Positions 6,941-14,611 of a DNA stretch of 16,086 bases are shown here, piece after piece. The stretch is from Endozoicomonadaceae bacterium (lineage in GTDB: Bacteria > Pseudomonadota > Gammaproteobacteria > Pseudomonadales > Endozoicomonadaceae). Position numbers and translations under genes: made by a program. Location of the stretch: assembly GCA_023146365.1 (NCBI GenBank), contig JAGLCE010000073.1, forward strand, positions 1-16,086. The letters run 5' to 3'. How positions within the stretch are numbered: position 1 is the stretch's first letter; the number at the start of each line of letters is the position of its first letter. Below the pieces are notes generated by a model. That model ran no database searches and was not told where the DNA came from. It saw nothing but the letters and a program-made list of their open reading frames with translations.

Positions 6941-7356
6941 TGACTGACCGGCTCCTGAGTCGTGATACTGAGATGGGAAAAGCCCAGCTCTCCAGCCGCT
7001 GCCATCGCTGTCACAACCGCTTGGTGAGGCGTTGTGGCATCTGCCGTAATCGCCAGAGGCAATTGAGTGTTGCCCTGAGACGCCTGAATCAAAGCTTGCT
7101 TGATACTTTGCAGACCTCCACTCACCAAATGGTCACCATTGACCGTAATATGACCGCCCTTGTTGATAGCAATTTCAATCTGACGCTGAAGCGTTGGCAC
7201 CTTTTTACCGGTAGCTTCCGGTAAATCGATAGTTAATTGGGTTTCCCGAGTGAATGTGGTAGAAACCATGAAAAAAATTAACAACAGGAACACGACATCA
7301 ATCAAAGGTGTCAAGTTAACAGACACCTCTTCATTACGCTGACGGCGAAACTTCAA
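6937..7356 (-). CDS. exbD: ExbD/TolR-family biopolymer transport protein
   Basis: A 139-residue ExbD/TolR protein with a short cytoplasmic N terminus, one membrane helix (about 14-33, VNLTPLIDVVFLLLIFFMVS) and a periplasmic domain. Asp20 in the helix is the conserved proton-coupling aspartate. With its ExbB-type neighbour it forms a proton-motive-force motor energising an outer-membrane or envelope process. Which one is unknown for this cluster: no TonB or TolA is encoded here, and linkage to lpxK and comEC suggests envelope biogenesis. The start is TTG at 7356, inside a 4-base overlap with the exbB stop (TTGA), with GAAGGTG upstream. It could equally be named tolR-like. Confidence 0.9.
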   Translation of the reverse strand: MKFRRQRNEEVSVNLTPLIDVVFLLLIFFMVSTTFTRETQLTIDLPEATGKKVPTLQRQIEIAINKGGHITVNGDHLVSGGLQSIKQALIQASQGNTQLPLAITADATTPHQAVVTAMAAAGELGFSHLSITTQEPVSQ

Positions 7357-7991
7357 GAATGGACACCTTCGATGTAATTCACTTGATTACGCCCTCTTTG
7401 GACAACTTCTACCAGCCGGGTCGCTTCCTGCTCCATTGCCACCACCAGTTCATCAACGCTGCGACTGAAAAATCGGTGGAAAATAACGGCAGGAATCGCT
7501 ACGCTAAGGCCGGAGGCTGTCGTGATCAACGCTTTAGAAATGCCACCAGCCAGCACCGCAGAATCACCACCGCCCTCCAGCATGATCACGGTGAAAACAT
7601 CAATCATTCCGATCACCGTACCGAGAAGCCCAAGGAGTGGCGCAACAGCCGCAATGGTTCCAAGCGTATTCAGATATTTTTCCAACTCGTGAATCACTTT
7701 ACCGGCCGTTTCATCAATACTTTCCTTCATAATGTCACGACCGTACTTGGCACTAGTAAGACCAGCAGCCAAAATCTCGCCCAAAGGAGAGTGGGTGCGT
7801 AACTCCATCAGGCGCTTGCCATCAAGTTCATTTTCCTGGATCCACCTCCAAGCCTGAGCCAGCAAGTCGCTCGGTGCTACATTGGTAGCACGAAGTACCC
7901 AAAAACGTTCAGCAACAATAGCAATTGCAATAACAGAACACAGAATGATGGGAATCATCAACCATCCGCCCGCTTTCACTAGCTCAAACAC
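7353..7991 (-). CDS. exbB: ExbB/TolQ/MotA-family proton channel protein
   Basis: A 212-residue inner-membrane protein of the MotA/TolQ/ExbB family, the multimeric proton-channel subunit paired with ExbD. Three membrane segments are visible: GGWLMIPIILCSVIAIAIVA near 8-27, a second at about 112-135 (IAAVAPLLGLLGTVIGMIDVF) and a third at about 150-175. The PLLGLLGTVIGMI and ITTASGLSVAIPA motifs are diagnostic. I place the start at GTG 7991 because the family begins with MFELVKAGGW and AAGGAAG lies 8 bases upstream (8000-8006). The frame is open to 8048, but those 19 extra residues do not look like the family. It starts 72 bases after comEC and overlaps exbD by 4 bases. Confidence 0.93.
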   Translation of the reverse strand: MFELVKAGGWLMIPIILCSVIAIAIVAERFWVLRATNVAPSDLLAQAWRWIQENELDGKRLMELRTHSPLGEILAAGLTSAKYGRDIMKESIDETAGKVIHELEKYLNTLGTIAAVAPLLGLLGTVIGMIDVFTVIMLEGGGDSAVLAGGISKALITTASGLSVAIPAVIFHRFFSRSVDELVVAMEQEATRLVEVVQRGRNQVNYIEGVHS

Positions 7992-7999
7992 GCTTATGA

Positions 8000-8006
8000 C
8001 TTCCTT
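8000..8006 (-). promoter_or_regulatory. Ribosome binding site for the GTG start of exbB
   Basis: On the minus strand this reads AAGGAAG, a strong Shine-Dalgarno match 8 bases before the GTG at 7991. It supports that start over the upstream alternative at 8048. Confidence 0.7.
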
Positions 8007-8063
8007 TGAAAATGACGAAAATTCTACCACAATCAATGCAACAAACACATCGGTACAGCGGCT

Positions 8064-10352
8064 TTACGATAACGGCTTTCGTGACCAGTAGCCCAGCTTC
8101 TGCAACCGGTGACAGTAGGGTGGCGGCAGCGACTCACCACCCAGTCGATACACCTGCGTTCCCGTTATCTGTGTTTCAAACATTTCACTCCCGAACTGGT
8201 CAATACGCTCTCTAACCTTGAGCGACGGATGATTAAATCGATTTCGGTAACCAACAGACACACTGGCATAGACAGGCTTCACCTTCGCCAAAAATGACTC
8301 TTCAGTCGAACTGGCGCTACCATGATGCGCAACCAACAACAGCTGACTGGCCAACTCATCAGCATATCGTTCCACCAAGCGCCGTTCCGCTCTGAAAGAG
8401 ATATCGCCGGTCAGTAAAACCGTATGCTGACCTGCCGTTACCTGCAGGACACAAGAGCGATCATTTCGACTGCTCAAGCCTTTGCCTTGCGATAAAAATC
8501 GGAATCGAACGCCATCCCACTCCCACCCATAGGTATCATGGCACAAGGAGACCGCCACCGGATAGTCATCAGGTTCAGGAACATAGACTCGTGCCCACTG
8601 AAACGCCTCAAGCAACGTTTCCAGACCTCCACGATGATCACGATCATTATGAGAAATGACAATAGTCTCCGGATTGAAACCGACCGTATGATGCTTCAAA
8701 TAAGGCATCATTACCGCACCGGCAGCCGTAAAATGGTCACTGAATCGATCTCCCGTATCATAAACAAGGCAGTGATGGCGCGTGCAAATCAACACAGCCA
8801 ACCCCTGCCCAACATCAAAGACAACCACCTCAGCCTCCCCCTCCGGCAACCACTTCTGAGTCGCCAGTAACCAAGGCAGAAAGCAGGGCAACGCTAACCA
8901 ACGAAGCCCGAGACCTGGGTGCGCAAGCAACATAATAACACCCGCCATCGCCAACAATAGCGACACAGCATCGGGCGCAGACAAGAGGGGAAGACCGGGA
9001 TCGAATACTGCAACCCACTCCAACCCTACCACCCATCCATCCAGTAACACACCGCAAACATCCAATAGTAGAATCCCGGCATCATGCCAGAGAAGACTCA
9101 GTATCACGCCCAGAAACAACATTGGCACCACAAGCAGTCCCACAAAAGGAATCGATATCAGGTTGATCAGCGGTGACAAGATACTCACCGGTTGCATGTT
9201 CAACGCTAGCAGCGGTGCCAAAGCAATAAAAACAGTCGTTTGTGGTCGAATAAAACGATCCGATATACGATGGGTCGATTGACCACCAGAAAAGGCATAC
9301 AGCAGGGAAGCGACAGCCACAAATGAGTACCAGAATCCGTTACTGATAACGGCTAATGGGTCCAGCAAAACCACCACTGCCAGTGCGACCAAAAACAACG
9401 TTGAGGGTTTGATCTTGAGACTCAGAAGAGTGCCACTCAGCGCAACAGTCAACATGATCAACGCCCGTTGCGCCGGTATAGAAAATCCAGCCATCAACGT
9501 ATAAACAAAGGCAAAACAGCAACCTAGAAAAGCACCTACTTTCGGCAACGGCCAACGCTCCAACGGAATTAAGCCAGAATACGCAAGCCCCCGAGAGAAC
9601 CACAAACCAATCAGCGCCATCAGACCAATATGCAACCCAGAGATCACCAGCAGATGTGTGGTTCCAGTGTGACTGAAAGTACTCCACAGCTCTTGCGAAA
9701 TATTACGCTTGTCGCCCAACAGCAGTGCCTTGAAAACAGCCGCTCTGTCATGCTGGAAATTTTGATCAATAAACTGAGCCAACTGCCATCGCCACCAATC
9801 TATGCGCGTCCATTGATGTTCCAATAAGCACTGCTGATCACCATTACGAACATAGCCTGTGGCTATCACCTGCTGTCTAAACAACCACCCTTCATAATCC
9901 ATGGCACCGGGACTGGAAAAACCGCTCGGTCGTTTCAACCTGACCTGCAAACTCCATCGCTGGCCTGGGCTGACCTCTGACGCTCCCTGCCAGCCCAAGC
10001 GAATACGCCCCGGATACGCCTGCCCATCCAGCATAACATCACGCATCAGCAAAGCGGCATATCCATTACGCACCAACGGCAGACCATCAATCTCACCTTC
10101 CAGCCGTAGATCTTTACCTTCAAGCGATATGGGCAACAAACGATCAAGTATGTCGTGCCCATGGAATCCACCATAGGAAAATCCAACAAGAAGCATCGCA
10201 GGAAACATTAATATACGGAACTTTAAACCAGCGGCTACGGTCAAACCGAAAGCGACAAGAATAGTTAGATATAACAGTAATTTAACAGGAAGTTCTACCA
10301 ACAGAACGGTTAGAAAAACACCCAAAACAAAGCTTATCAGTGTAAATCGCAT
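8064..10352 (-). CDS. comEC: ComEC/Rec2 DNA-uptake channel protein
   Basis: ComEC carries single-stranded DNA across the inner membrane during natural transformation. The 762-residue protein has the full family architecture. N-terminal helices (about 4-60) lead to a soluble DUF4131-type region (80-180). A multi-helix Competence domain follows (205-490) with the hallmark HLLVISGLHIG (233-243), and a C-terminal metallo-beta-lactamase-like domain (505-735) carries DVGQG (513-517), HNDRDHRGG (568-576, metal site) and HHGS (676-679). The nuclease-like metal site looks intact, so the protein should be functional. No clear ribosome binding site precedes the ATG at 10352. It is the first gene of the run comEC-exbB-exbD-lpxK-ycaR-kdsB-murB, divergent from the DUF2062 gene. 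No other competence gene is in the window. Confidence 0.95.
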   Translation of the reverse strand: MRFTLISFVLGVFLTVLLVELPVKLLLYLTILVAFGLTVAAGLKFRILMFPAMLLVGFSYGGFHGHDILDRLLPISLEGKDLRLEGEIDGLPLVRNGYAALLMRDVMLDGQAYPGRIRLGWQGASEVSPGQRWSLQVRLKRPSGFSSPGAMDYEGWLFRQQVIATGYVRNGDQQCLLEHQWTRIDWWRWQLAQFIDQNFQHDRAAVFKALLLGDKRNISQELWSTFSHTGTTHLLVISGLHIGLMALIGLWFSRGLAYSGLIPLERWPLPKVGAFLGCCFAFVYTLMAGFSIPAQRALIMLTVALSGTLLSLKIKPSTLFLVALAVVVLLDPLAVISNGFWYSFVAVASLLYAFSGGQSTHRISDRFIRPQTTVFIALAPLLALNMQPVSILSPLINLISIPFVGLLVVPMLFLGVILSLLWHDAGILLLDVCGVLLDGWVVGLEWVAVFDPGLPLLSAPDAVSLLLAMAGVIMLLAHPGLGLRWLALPCFLPWLLATQKWLPEGEAEVVVFDVGQGLAVLICTRHHCLVYDTGDRFSDHFTAAGAVMMPYLKHHTVGFNPETIVISHNDRDHRGGLETLLEAFQWARVYVPEPDDYPVAVSLCHDTYGWEWDGVRFRFLSQGKGLSSRNDRSCVLQVTAGQHTVLLTGDISFRAERRLVERYADELASQLLLVAHHGSASSTEESFLAKVKPVYASVSVGYRNRFNHPSLKVRERIDQFGSEMFETQITGTQVYRLGGESLPPPYCHRLQKLGYWSRKPLS

Positions 10353-10454
10353 TTGGTATACTGAGTAAATAGTAAATTAATCACATAATTTATCGATTTT
10401 ACGATATCCTTATCTACGCAATTAAAGCGACACTTTGGTCACAAGTATATTTAC
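10353..10454. promoter_or_regulatory. Divergent promoter region of comEC and DUF2062
   Basis: A 102-base AT-rich gap separates the divergent starts and must hold promoters for both sides. Candidate -10 elements exist (for example TATACC on the minus strand near 10355-10360), but I cannot match a good -35 box at proper spacing, so no specific promoter is called. Confidence 0.35.
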
Positions 10455-10985
10455 ATGGCAAAAAAACTGTTCCAACGCATCATGCCGGATCCATCTTACC
10501 TCAAAGCAAACCGGTCTCTGAACTTTTTAGGCGAACATCTGTTCGACTCCAGTCTATGGCATCTGAACCGTCGTTCTGTTGCGATGGCTTTTATGGTAGG
10601 TGTCTTTTGCGCCTTTCTGCCCATCCCTTTCCAAATGCTGCCGGCAGCCATACTGGCGCTCTTGTTTCGCTGCAATCTGCCGCTATCCATTTCACTGGTC
10701 TGGATCACCAACCCTTTTACTATGCCGGTAATCTTCTATTTCACCTACAGAGTGGGTTGCTATATATTGCAGATTCCAATCAATCCGACAAGCTTTGAAG
10801 CCTCGCTGGAATGGCTAAAAAGCGAATTATCACGCATCTGGCTCCCCCTCTACCTCGGCTCGATCATCACAGGCATAGTAGCGAGCGCCCTCAGTTATAC
10901 GGGGATTCGTCTATTCTGGCGTTGGCAGATCATCGTTAACTGGCGGGAGCGTAACAAAAAACGCAAACTATTTCTGGAACACTGA
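10455..10985 (+). CDS. DUF2062 integral membrane protein
   Basis: A 176-residue protein of the DUF2062 family, of unknown function. The family signature is in residues 40-105: a hydrophobic segment with AFLPIPFQMLPAAILALLFR, then NLPLSISLVWITNPFTMPV and a second hydrophobic stretch ending in YRVGCYIL. A further membrane segment lies near 130-152 (LPLYLGSIITGIVASALSYTG), and the C terminus is strongly basic. It stands alone on the plus strand between comEC and lolD, in the position I recall for this family in Pseudomonas. The start lacks an obvious ribosome binding site, but the N terminus (MAKKLFQRIMPDP) suits the family. Confidence 0.88.
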   Translation: MAKKLFQRIMPDPSYLKANRSLNFLGEHLFDSSLWHLNRRSVAMAFMVGVFCAFLPIPFQMLPAAILALLFRCNLPLSISLVWITNPFTMPVIFYFTYRVGCYILQIPINPTSFEASLEWLKSELSRIWLPLYLGSIITGIVASALSYTGIRLFWRWQIIVNWRERNKKRKLFLEH

Positions 10986-11272
10986 CGCTAGACAACACAT
11001 CTTCCTGCATTACTCACGTTGTCACTCCTCCTTTAACTCACTATCACTGCGACAATCCGGCTGAGACATGAACAGAAGCAAGCGTTTATTCGATCGAAAA
11101 AAACAGACGTTACACGATTGATGGACACTGAAAAACATCTCAATTCAACCGACACCCCCACCGCAACGGGTTGGGATGCGCCAGATTACTATATTCAGCC
11201 ACCTTCACACAACAGAAGAAGTAATGAATACTGCCTAATCAGTCATCAGCCAATATCCGGATGCCGATAGAT
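10986..11272. other. Gap between convergent DUF2062 and lolD
   Basis: I see no convincing gene. A 49-codon plus-strand frame (11121-11270) lacks a ribosome binding site and resembles nothing known. In Pseudomonas and E. coli a second permease gene, lolE, follows lolD; no trace of one is visible. A 6-bp inverted repeat near 10991-11023 (GACAAC and GTTGTC) is too weak to call a terminator. Confidence 0.4.
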
Positions 11273-11983
11273 TCACCGTTCGAGTGCAGCGTCGTCCGAC
11301 TCTTCTACCAAGCATCCTTCCTGTAGACGCCATATACGCTCCATTTTTGTCGCCAATACCAAATCATGCGTTACAACAATAAAGCTCGTCTGAATGCGCT
11401 GACTCAAATCCATAATCAGATCTTGCACCATTTCAGCGGTGTGCTGATCAAGATTACCAGTAGGTTCATCCAATAGCACCAAATCAGGCTCTGTAACCAG
11501 CGCCCGAGCAATGGCTACCCGTTGGCGCTCACCACCGGATAGCTCACTCGGTTTATGATTCATGCGCGATTCCAGCCCTACCAGCGTCAAGAAGTGCTCC
11601 GCTTGACTGCCAGCATCCAAAACGGAGACATCACGCCGCAGCAGCAACGGCATGGCTACATTTTCACGAGCGGTAAATTCAGGCAAAAGATGATGAAACT
11701 GATACACAAAACCAAGATGTCGGTTACGCAGCGCGCTTTTTTCTCGATCATTCAAGTCATTAATCGATACACCGCAGATCTTCACTTCCCCACCACTAGC
11801 AGTATCCAGACCGGCCAGCAAATTCAACAATGTTGTCTTACCTGAGCCGGAACTGCCCACTATTGCAATACGCTCACTGCGCCCAATTGTGAAGCTGACA
11901 TTTTGAATAACCTCAACATCTTCTGGGCCTTCTCGGTAGACCTTACTCAGCCCTCGGCACTCAAGAACAGAGTCATTACTCAT
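11273..11983 (-). CDS. lolD: Lipoprotein-releasing ABC transporter ATPase
   Basis: LolD is the ATPase that powers extraction of outer-membrane lipoproteins from the inner membrane to LolA. From the ATG at 11983 it has 236 residues. Motifs are complete: Walker A GSSGSGKTT (43-51), Q-loop Gln95 in YQFHHLLPE, signature LSGGERQ (148-154), Walker B LVLLDEP (168-174), D-loop GNLD and the switch histidine in VVTHD. I choose 11983 because this ATG overlaps the lolC stop by 8 bases (ATGAGTAA), has GAGG 9 bases upstream, and matches the family N terminus. A GTG at 12019 would add 12 residues. It is cotranscribed with the permease upstream. Confidence 0.96.
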   Translation of the reverse strand: MSNDSVLECRGLSKVYREGPEDVEVIQNVSFTIGRSERIAIVGSSGSGKTTLLNLLAGLDTASGGEVKICGVSINDLNDREKSALRNRHLGFVYQFHHLLPEFTARENVAMPLLLRRDVSVLDAGSQAEHFLTLVGLESRMNHKPSELSGGERQRVAIARALVTEPDLVLLDEPTGNLDQHTAEMVQDLIMDLSQRIQTSFIVVTHDLVLATKMERIWRLQEGCLVEESDDAALER

Positions 11984-13220
11984 AACGCAACGCCTCGGCA
12001 GGCTGGATACGTGACGCACGAAACGAAGGGTAGAGGGTCGCCAGGAAACTCAACAACAAGCTGGCAATAGCAATACCCACAACATCCTGCCAAAGAAGCT
12101 CCGAGGGGAGATAGCTGATAAAATAAACATCCGGACTCAAAAAGTGGATACCTAACAATGCTTCAATCCCGCCAACAATGCTGACCACATTCAGGGCTCC
12201 AATAATCCCCAGAATGACACCAAGCCCAGTGCCAATCAGGCCAATGACACACCCCTGCACCATGAAGATACGCATAATCATACCGGGAGTTGCGCCAAAG
12301 GTTCGCAGGATAGCAATATCCGACTGTTTATCCGTCACGACCATGACCAGTGTTGCGACAATATTGAAAGCCGCCACCGCAACGATCAGCACCAGCAACA
12401 GGCCAATCATGGTTTTTTCCATTTGGATCGCTTGAAACAACTGACCATGAGTTTGCGTCCAATCTCGAACGTAATAGCGGCCAGGCAACATCATGGCAGC
12501 TTCCCAAGCAATGCGCGGCGCCGCAAAAAGGTTTTTCGTCAGCAGACGAAGCCCCTGCACACCTTCGCTGATCCGCATGAACCGCGCAGCATCACTAATC
12601 TCGATAAACGCAAGACTTGCGTCAAGATCAGCACCAACAGCAAACAAACCTTTCACTGTAAATCGCTTCAAGCGGGGAAAAATCCCAGCTGGATTGGTGG
12701 ACGCTTCAGGCAGCACAACAGTCACTTTGTCACCCACACTGGCACCCAGATGTCTAGCCAGAAGCTCACCCAGCACAATACCAAATTCACCCGACTTCAG
12801 GTCAGTCAACTGACCATTCACCATGTGCTCATCCAAAATCGATACACGCTTCTCCAGCTCCGGATCAATACCGTACAGCATGGCAGCCTTAACCTTCCCT
12901 TGATGAGCCAACATACCCTGCGCATCAATAAAAGGGGCTGCTGCTTCAATCTCAGACATTTTCTCCACTGTCGACTTAATAGATTGCCAGTTTGTCATTG
13001 TGCCGTGGGCAGACGTGATCGTCGCATGGGGCACCATACCAAGAATGCGCTGACGCAGCTCACGATCAAAACCATTCATAACGGACAACACAATAATCAA
13101 CACCATGACACCCAACACCAAGCCAGCCATGGAGAGCGCGGAAATAAAAGAAATAAAGTGATTGCGCCGTTTGGCCCCTGTATATCGGAGACCTATAAAT
13201 ATCGGCAAAGGTCTAAACAT
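11976..13220 (-). CDS. lolC: Lipoprotein-releasing permease, LolC/LolE family
   Basis: The 414-residue protein is the membrane subunit of the LolCDE lipoprotein exporter. It has an N-terminal helix (about 20-50, with VLSVMNGFDRELR), a large periplasmic domain (50-265) and three C-terminal helices in the FtsX/MacB-type core (about 270-400), ending FRASRIQPAEALRYE. The periplasmic part resembles LolC (NPAGIFPRLKRF). The ATG at 13220 has AGGAG 6 bases upstream, which decides it over the TTG at 13223. Only one permease gene accompanies lolD here, so it may act as a homodimer (LolF-like), or a lolE may be elsewhere. Which applies cannot be settled from this window. Confidence 0.93.
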   Translation of the reverse strand: MFRPLPIFIGLRYTGAKRRNHFISFISALSMAGLVLGVMVLIIVLSVMNGFDRELRQRILGMVPHATITSAHGTMTNWQSIKSTVEKMSEIEAAAPFIDAQGMLAHQGKVKAAMLYGIDPELEKRVSILDEHMVNGQLTDLKSGEFGIVLGELLARHLGASVGDKVTVVLPEASTNPAGIFPRLKRFTVKGLFAVGADLDASLAFIEISDAARFMRISEGVQGLRLLTKNLFAAPRIAWEAAMMLPGRYYVRDWTQTHGQLFQAIQMEKTMIGLLLVLIVAVAAFNIVATLVMVVTDKQSDIAILRTFGATPGMIMRIFMVQGCVIGLIGTGLGVILGIIGALNVVSIVGGIEALLGIHFLSPDVYFISYLPSELLWQDVVGIAIASLLLSFLATLYPSFRASRIQPAEALRYE

Positions 13221-13310
13221 CAAGCACTCCTATCACTGAAACCCTGCCCGATCACCTGCCGAGTTTGATGATCGAATTCTCTGAATCTACTCCATCAACA
13301 GGAGAGGAAA

Positions 13311-13358
13311 ATGGTTACATCAAATAGAATGAGACCTCAACATAATCAGCGACTTTAG
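13311..13358 (+). other. 15-codon mini-ORF with strong ribosome binding site
   Basis: AGGAGAGGAAA directly precedes an ATG, giving a peptide MVTSNRMRPQHNQRL and TAG. The ribosome binding site is among the best in the window, yet the frame ends after 15 codons. It lies divergent from lolC, just before IS5 debris. It is probably the start of a gene truncated by mobile-element insertion. A leader peptide is a less likely alternative. Confidence 0.35.
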
Positions 13359-13512
13359 TCACTCTCATTGAACTTCACCCATTGTTTCACCACTGACGAA
13401 ACTGACCAGTACACTTAACACCAGATGATCAGTTTTATGCACTATTTTCTGGTGCTTCGAACTGATGTTTGACGCACTTATCCCGCATAAGTTTTTGACA
13501 CACCGTAGAACA

Positions 13513-13963
13513 CTAAATAATGTAGTGCCTTTGCAAATTCTGACGCCCATAGCCGTCAGCCCATGAAATCGCTGCATGTCTGGCAGGACCCATAAACCTA
13601 GTTCTGGCAAGCCAGCAGTCTCTTTTATAGGTGCCAAAAGGACGCTCTTCGCCCTTCCGTGCTACCGCTATTTTTTGGTTACACGTTCGCTTTTTTTCGG
13701 TAGAGGCTTCTCTGAAGCCCTTACGCTGAACTTGCTCTTCAATCGCCAAGGTGACAAAACTTGCGAAACAGTCGGTCTCTATATAAGCACTGAGCCAACT
13801 GCACATCGGACAAACGATACCACATCCCAAGCAATAAGGCTCGCAACAAAGTCAGTAGAGGATAGCTGGAGCGATCTGTGTTAGAGGCATAGATTGAGGA
13901 GAGCAACGTCTCAATATCTGACCATTCCAACAGTGCTTCCGTATCATCAAGACGACGAAGCAT
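13513..13963 (-). pseudogene. IS5-family transposase, internally deleted
   Basis: The minus-strand frame from ATG 13963 gives an IS5-type N terminus: LLEWSDIETLLSSIYAS, SYPLLTLLRALLLGMWYRLS, then LYRDRLFRKFC (helical DNA-binding region). It stops at 13739. A second frame then supplies the family's C-terminal end: QKIAVARKGEERPFGTYKR, recalling RIARVRxxVEHPFGxIKR, followed by LARTRFMGPARHAA and a stop near 13513. The central DDE part of some 200 residues is missing and the two pieces are in different frames. It is therefore a dead element. The flanking 13365-13512 may contain its end, but I could not identify terminal inverted repeats. Confidence 0.75.
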
Positions 13964-14453
13964 TGGATGATTTAGGTCAGTGGTCGAGACGAAGGGTTTG
14001 AGCTATGTTGTGAAGAATTTTTGCAGACCGCTCGTTGACCAGAACATGATCGACTTTGTTGATTTATGCTGAGGTTTCGGGATATATTATGCATTCATCT
14101 TGAATAACTGTCAATTTCATCTATTTGAATTATTATTAGATGCGAAAAGGTTTGGTTTTTCTATTCTGATATCAGCTCAAACAGTATTTACTGATAGGTG
14201 GGTTCGTAACATTAGTTAACCCTAATTAACCTGTAACCTCAGTCAATCAATTACATCCCGTTGTATTATTATAGATATAACAAAGGCAGAGATTTTCCAA
14301 GTGTGTCAGTTATTTTGTGACTCTAGATATTACTTCAACAAACAGCCTGTTTAAAGTTTTCTAAATATTGGAAATATACTTAATTAAACAATAGATTTAT
14401 AACTTATTAAACTTTCTCTTCCATTAATTGTCCAACTCAAATAATTGAAGTGA

Positions 14454-14476
14454 AATTGCATTAAAAAAATGCAATT
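14454..14476. repeat. Perfect inverted repeat, 9-bp arms
   Basis: AATTGCATT and AATGCAATT are exact reverse complements around AAAAA. It lies 135 bases upstream of the RING-ANK start. It could be a regulator site or hairpin, with no T-run for termination. Confidence 0.6.
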
Positions 14477-14537
14477 AAGTAAAACTAAAATTATTTGGTT
14501 ATTCAGCATAAAGCAGAAAAAGTGATTGGAAATCTGA

Positions 14538-14549
14538 CCAACTAGTTGG
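14538..14549. promoter_or_regulatory. 12-bp palindrome, possible operator
   Basis: CCAACTAGTTGG is a perfect palindrome 62 bases before the RING-ANK ATG, where a repressor or activator site would be placed. No regulator is known to bind it from this window. Confidence 0.3.
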
Positions 14550-14611
14550 AAAACACTTCGATCAGAGATCACCTGTAAACCACTCTTTGATGAAATTAAT
14601 TGGACCAGAAA

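Larger units (their letters stand above)
13964..14611. other. AT-rich non-coding upstream region of the RING-ANK gene
   Basis: I see no gene. The region contains a 9-bp-arm hairpin (AATTGCATT and AATGCAATT, 14454-14476, 5-base loop) and a 12-bp perfect palindrome CCAACTAGTTGG (14538-14549). Both may be regulatory sites of the downstream gene. The hairpin has no following T-run, so it is not a terminator. The minus-strand frame at 14384-14746 is AT-rich and overlaps the RING coding region antisense, so I reject it. No clear -35/-10 pair was found. Confidence 0.4.

Noticed and set aside
11121..11270. 49-codon plus-strand frame after DUF2062
   Set aside because: No ribosome binding site and no resemblance to a known family; likely chance.
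12423..13268. 281-codon plus-strand frame
   Set aside because: Antisense to lolC; rich in His, Asn and Gln as expected from a reverse reading, with no motif.
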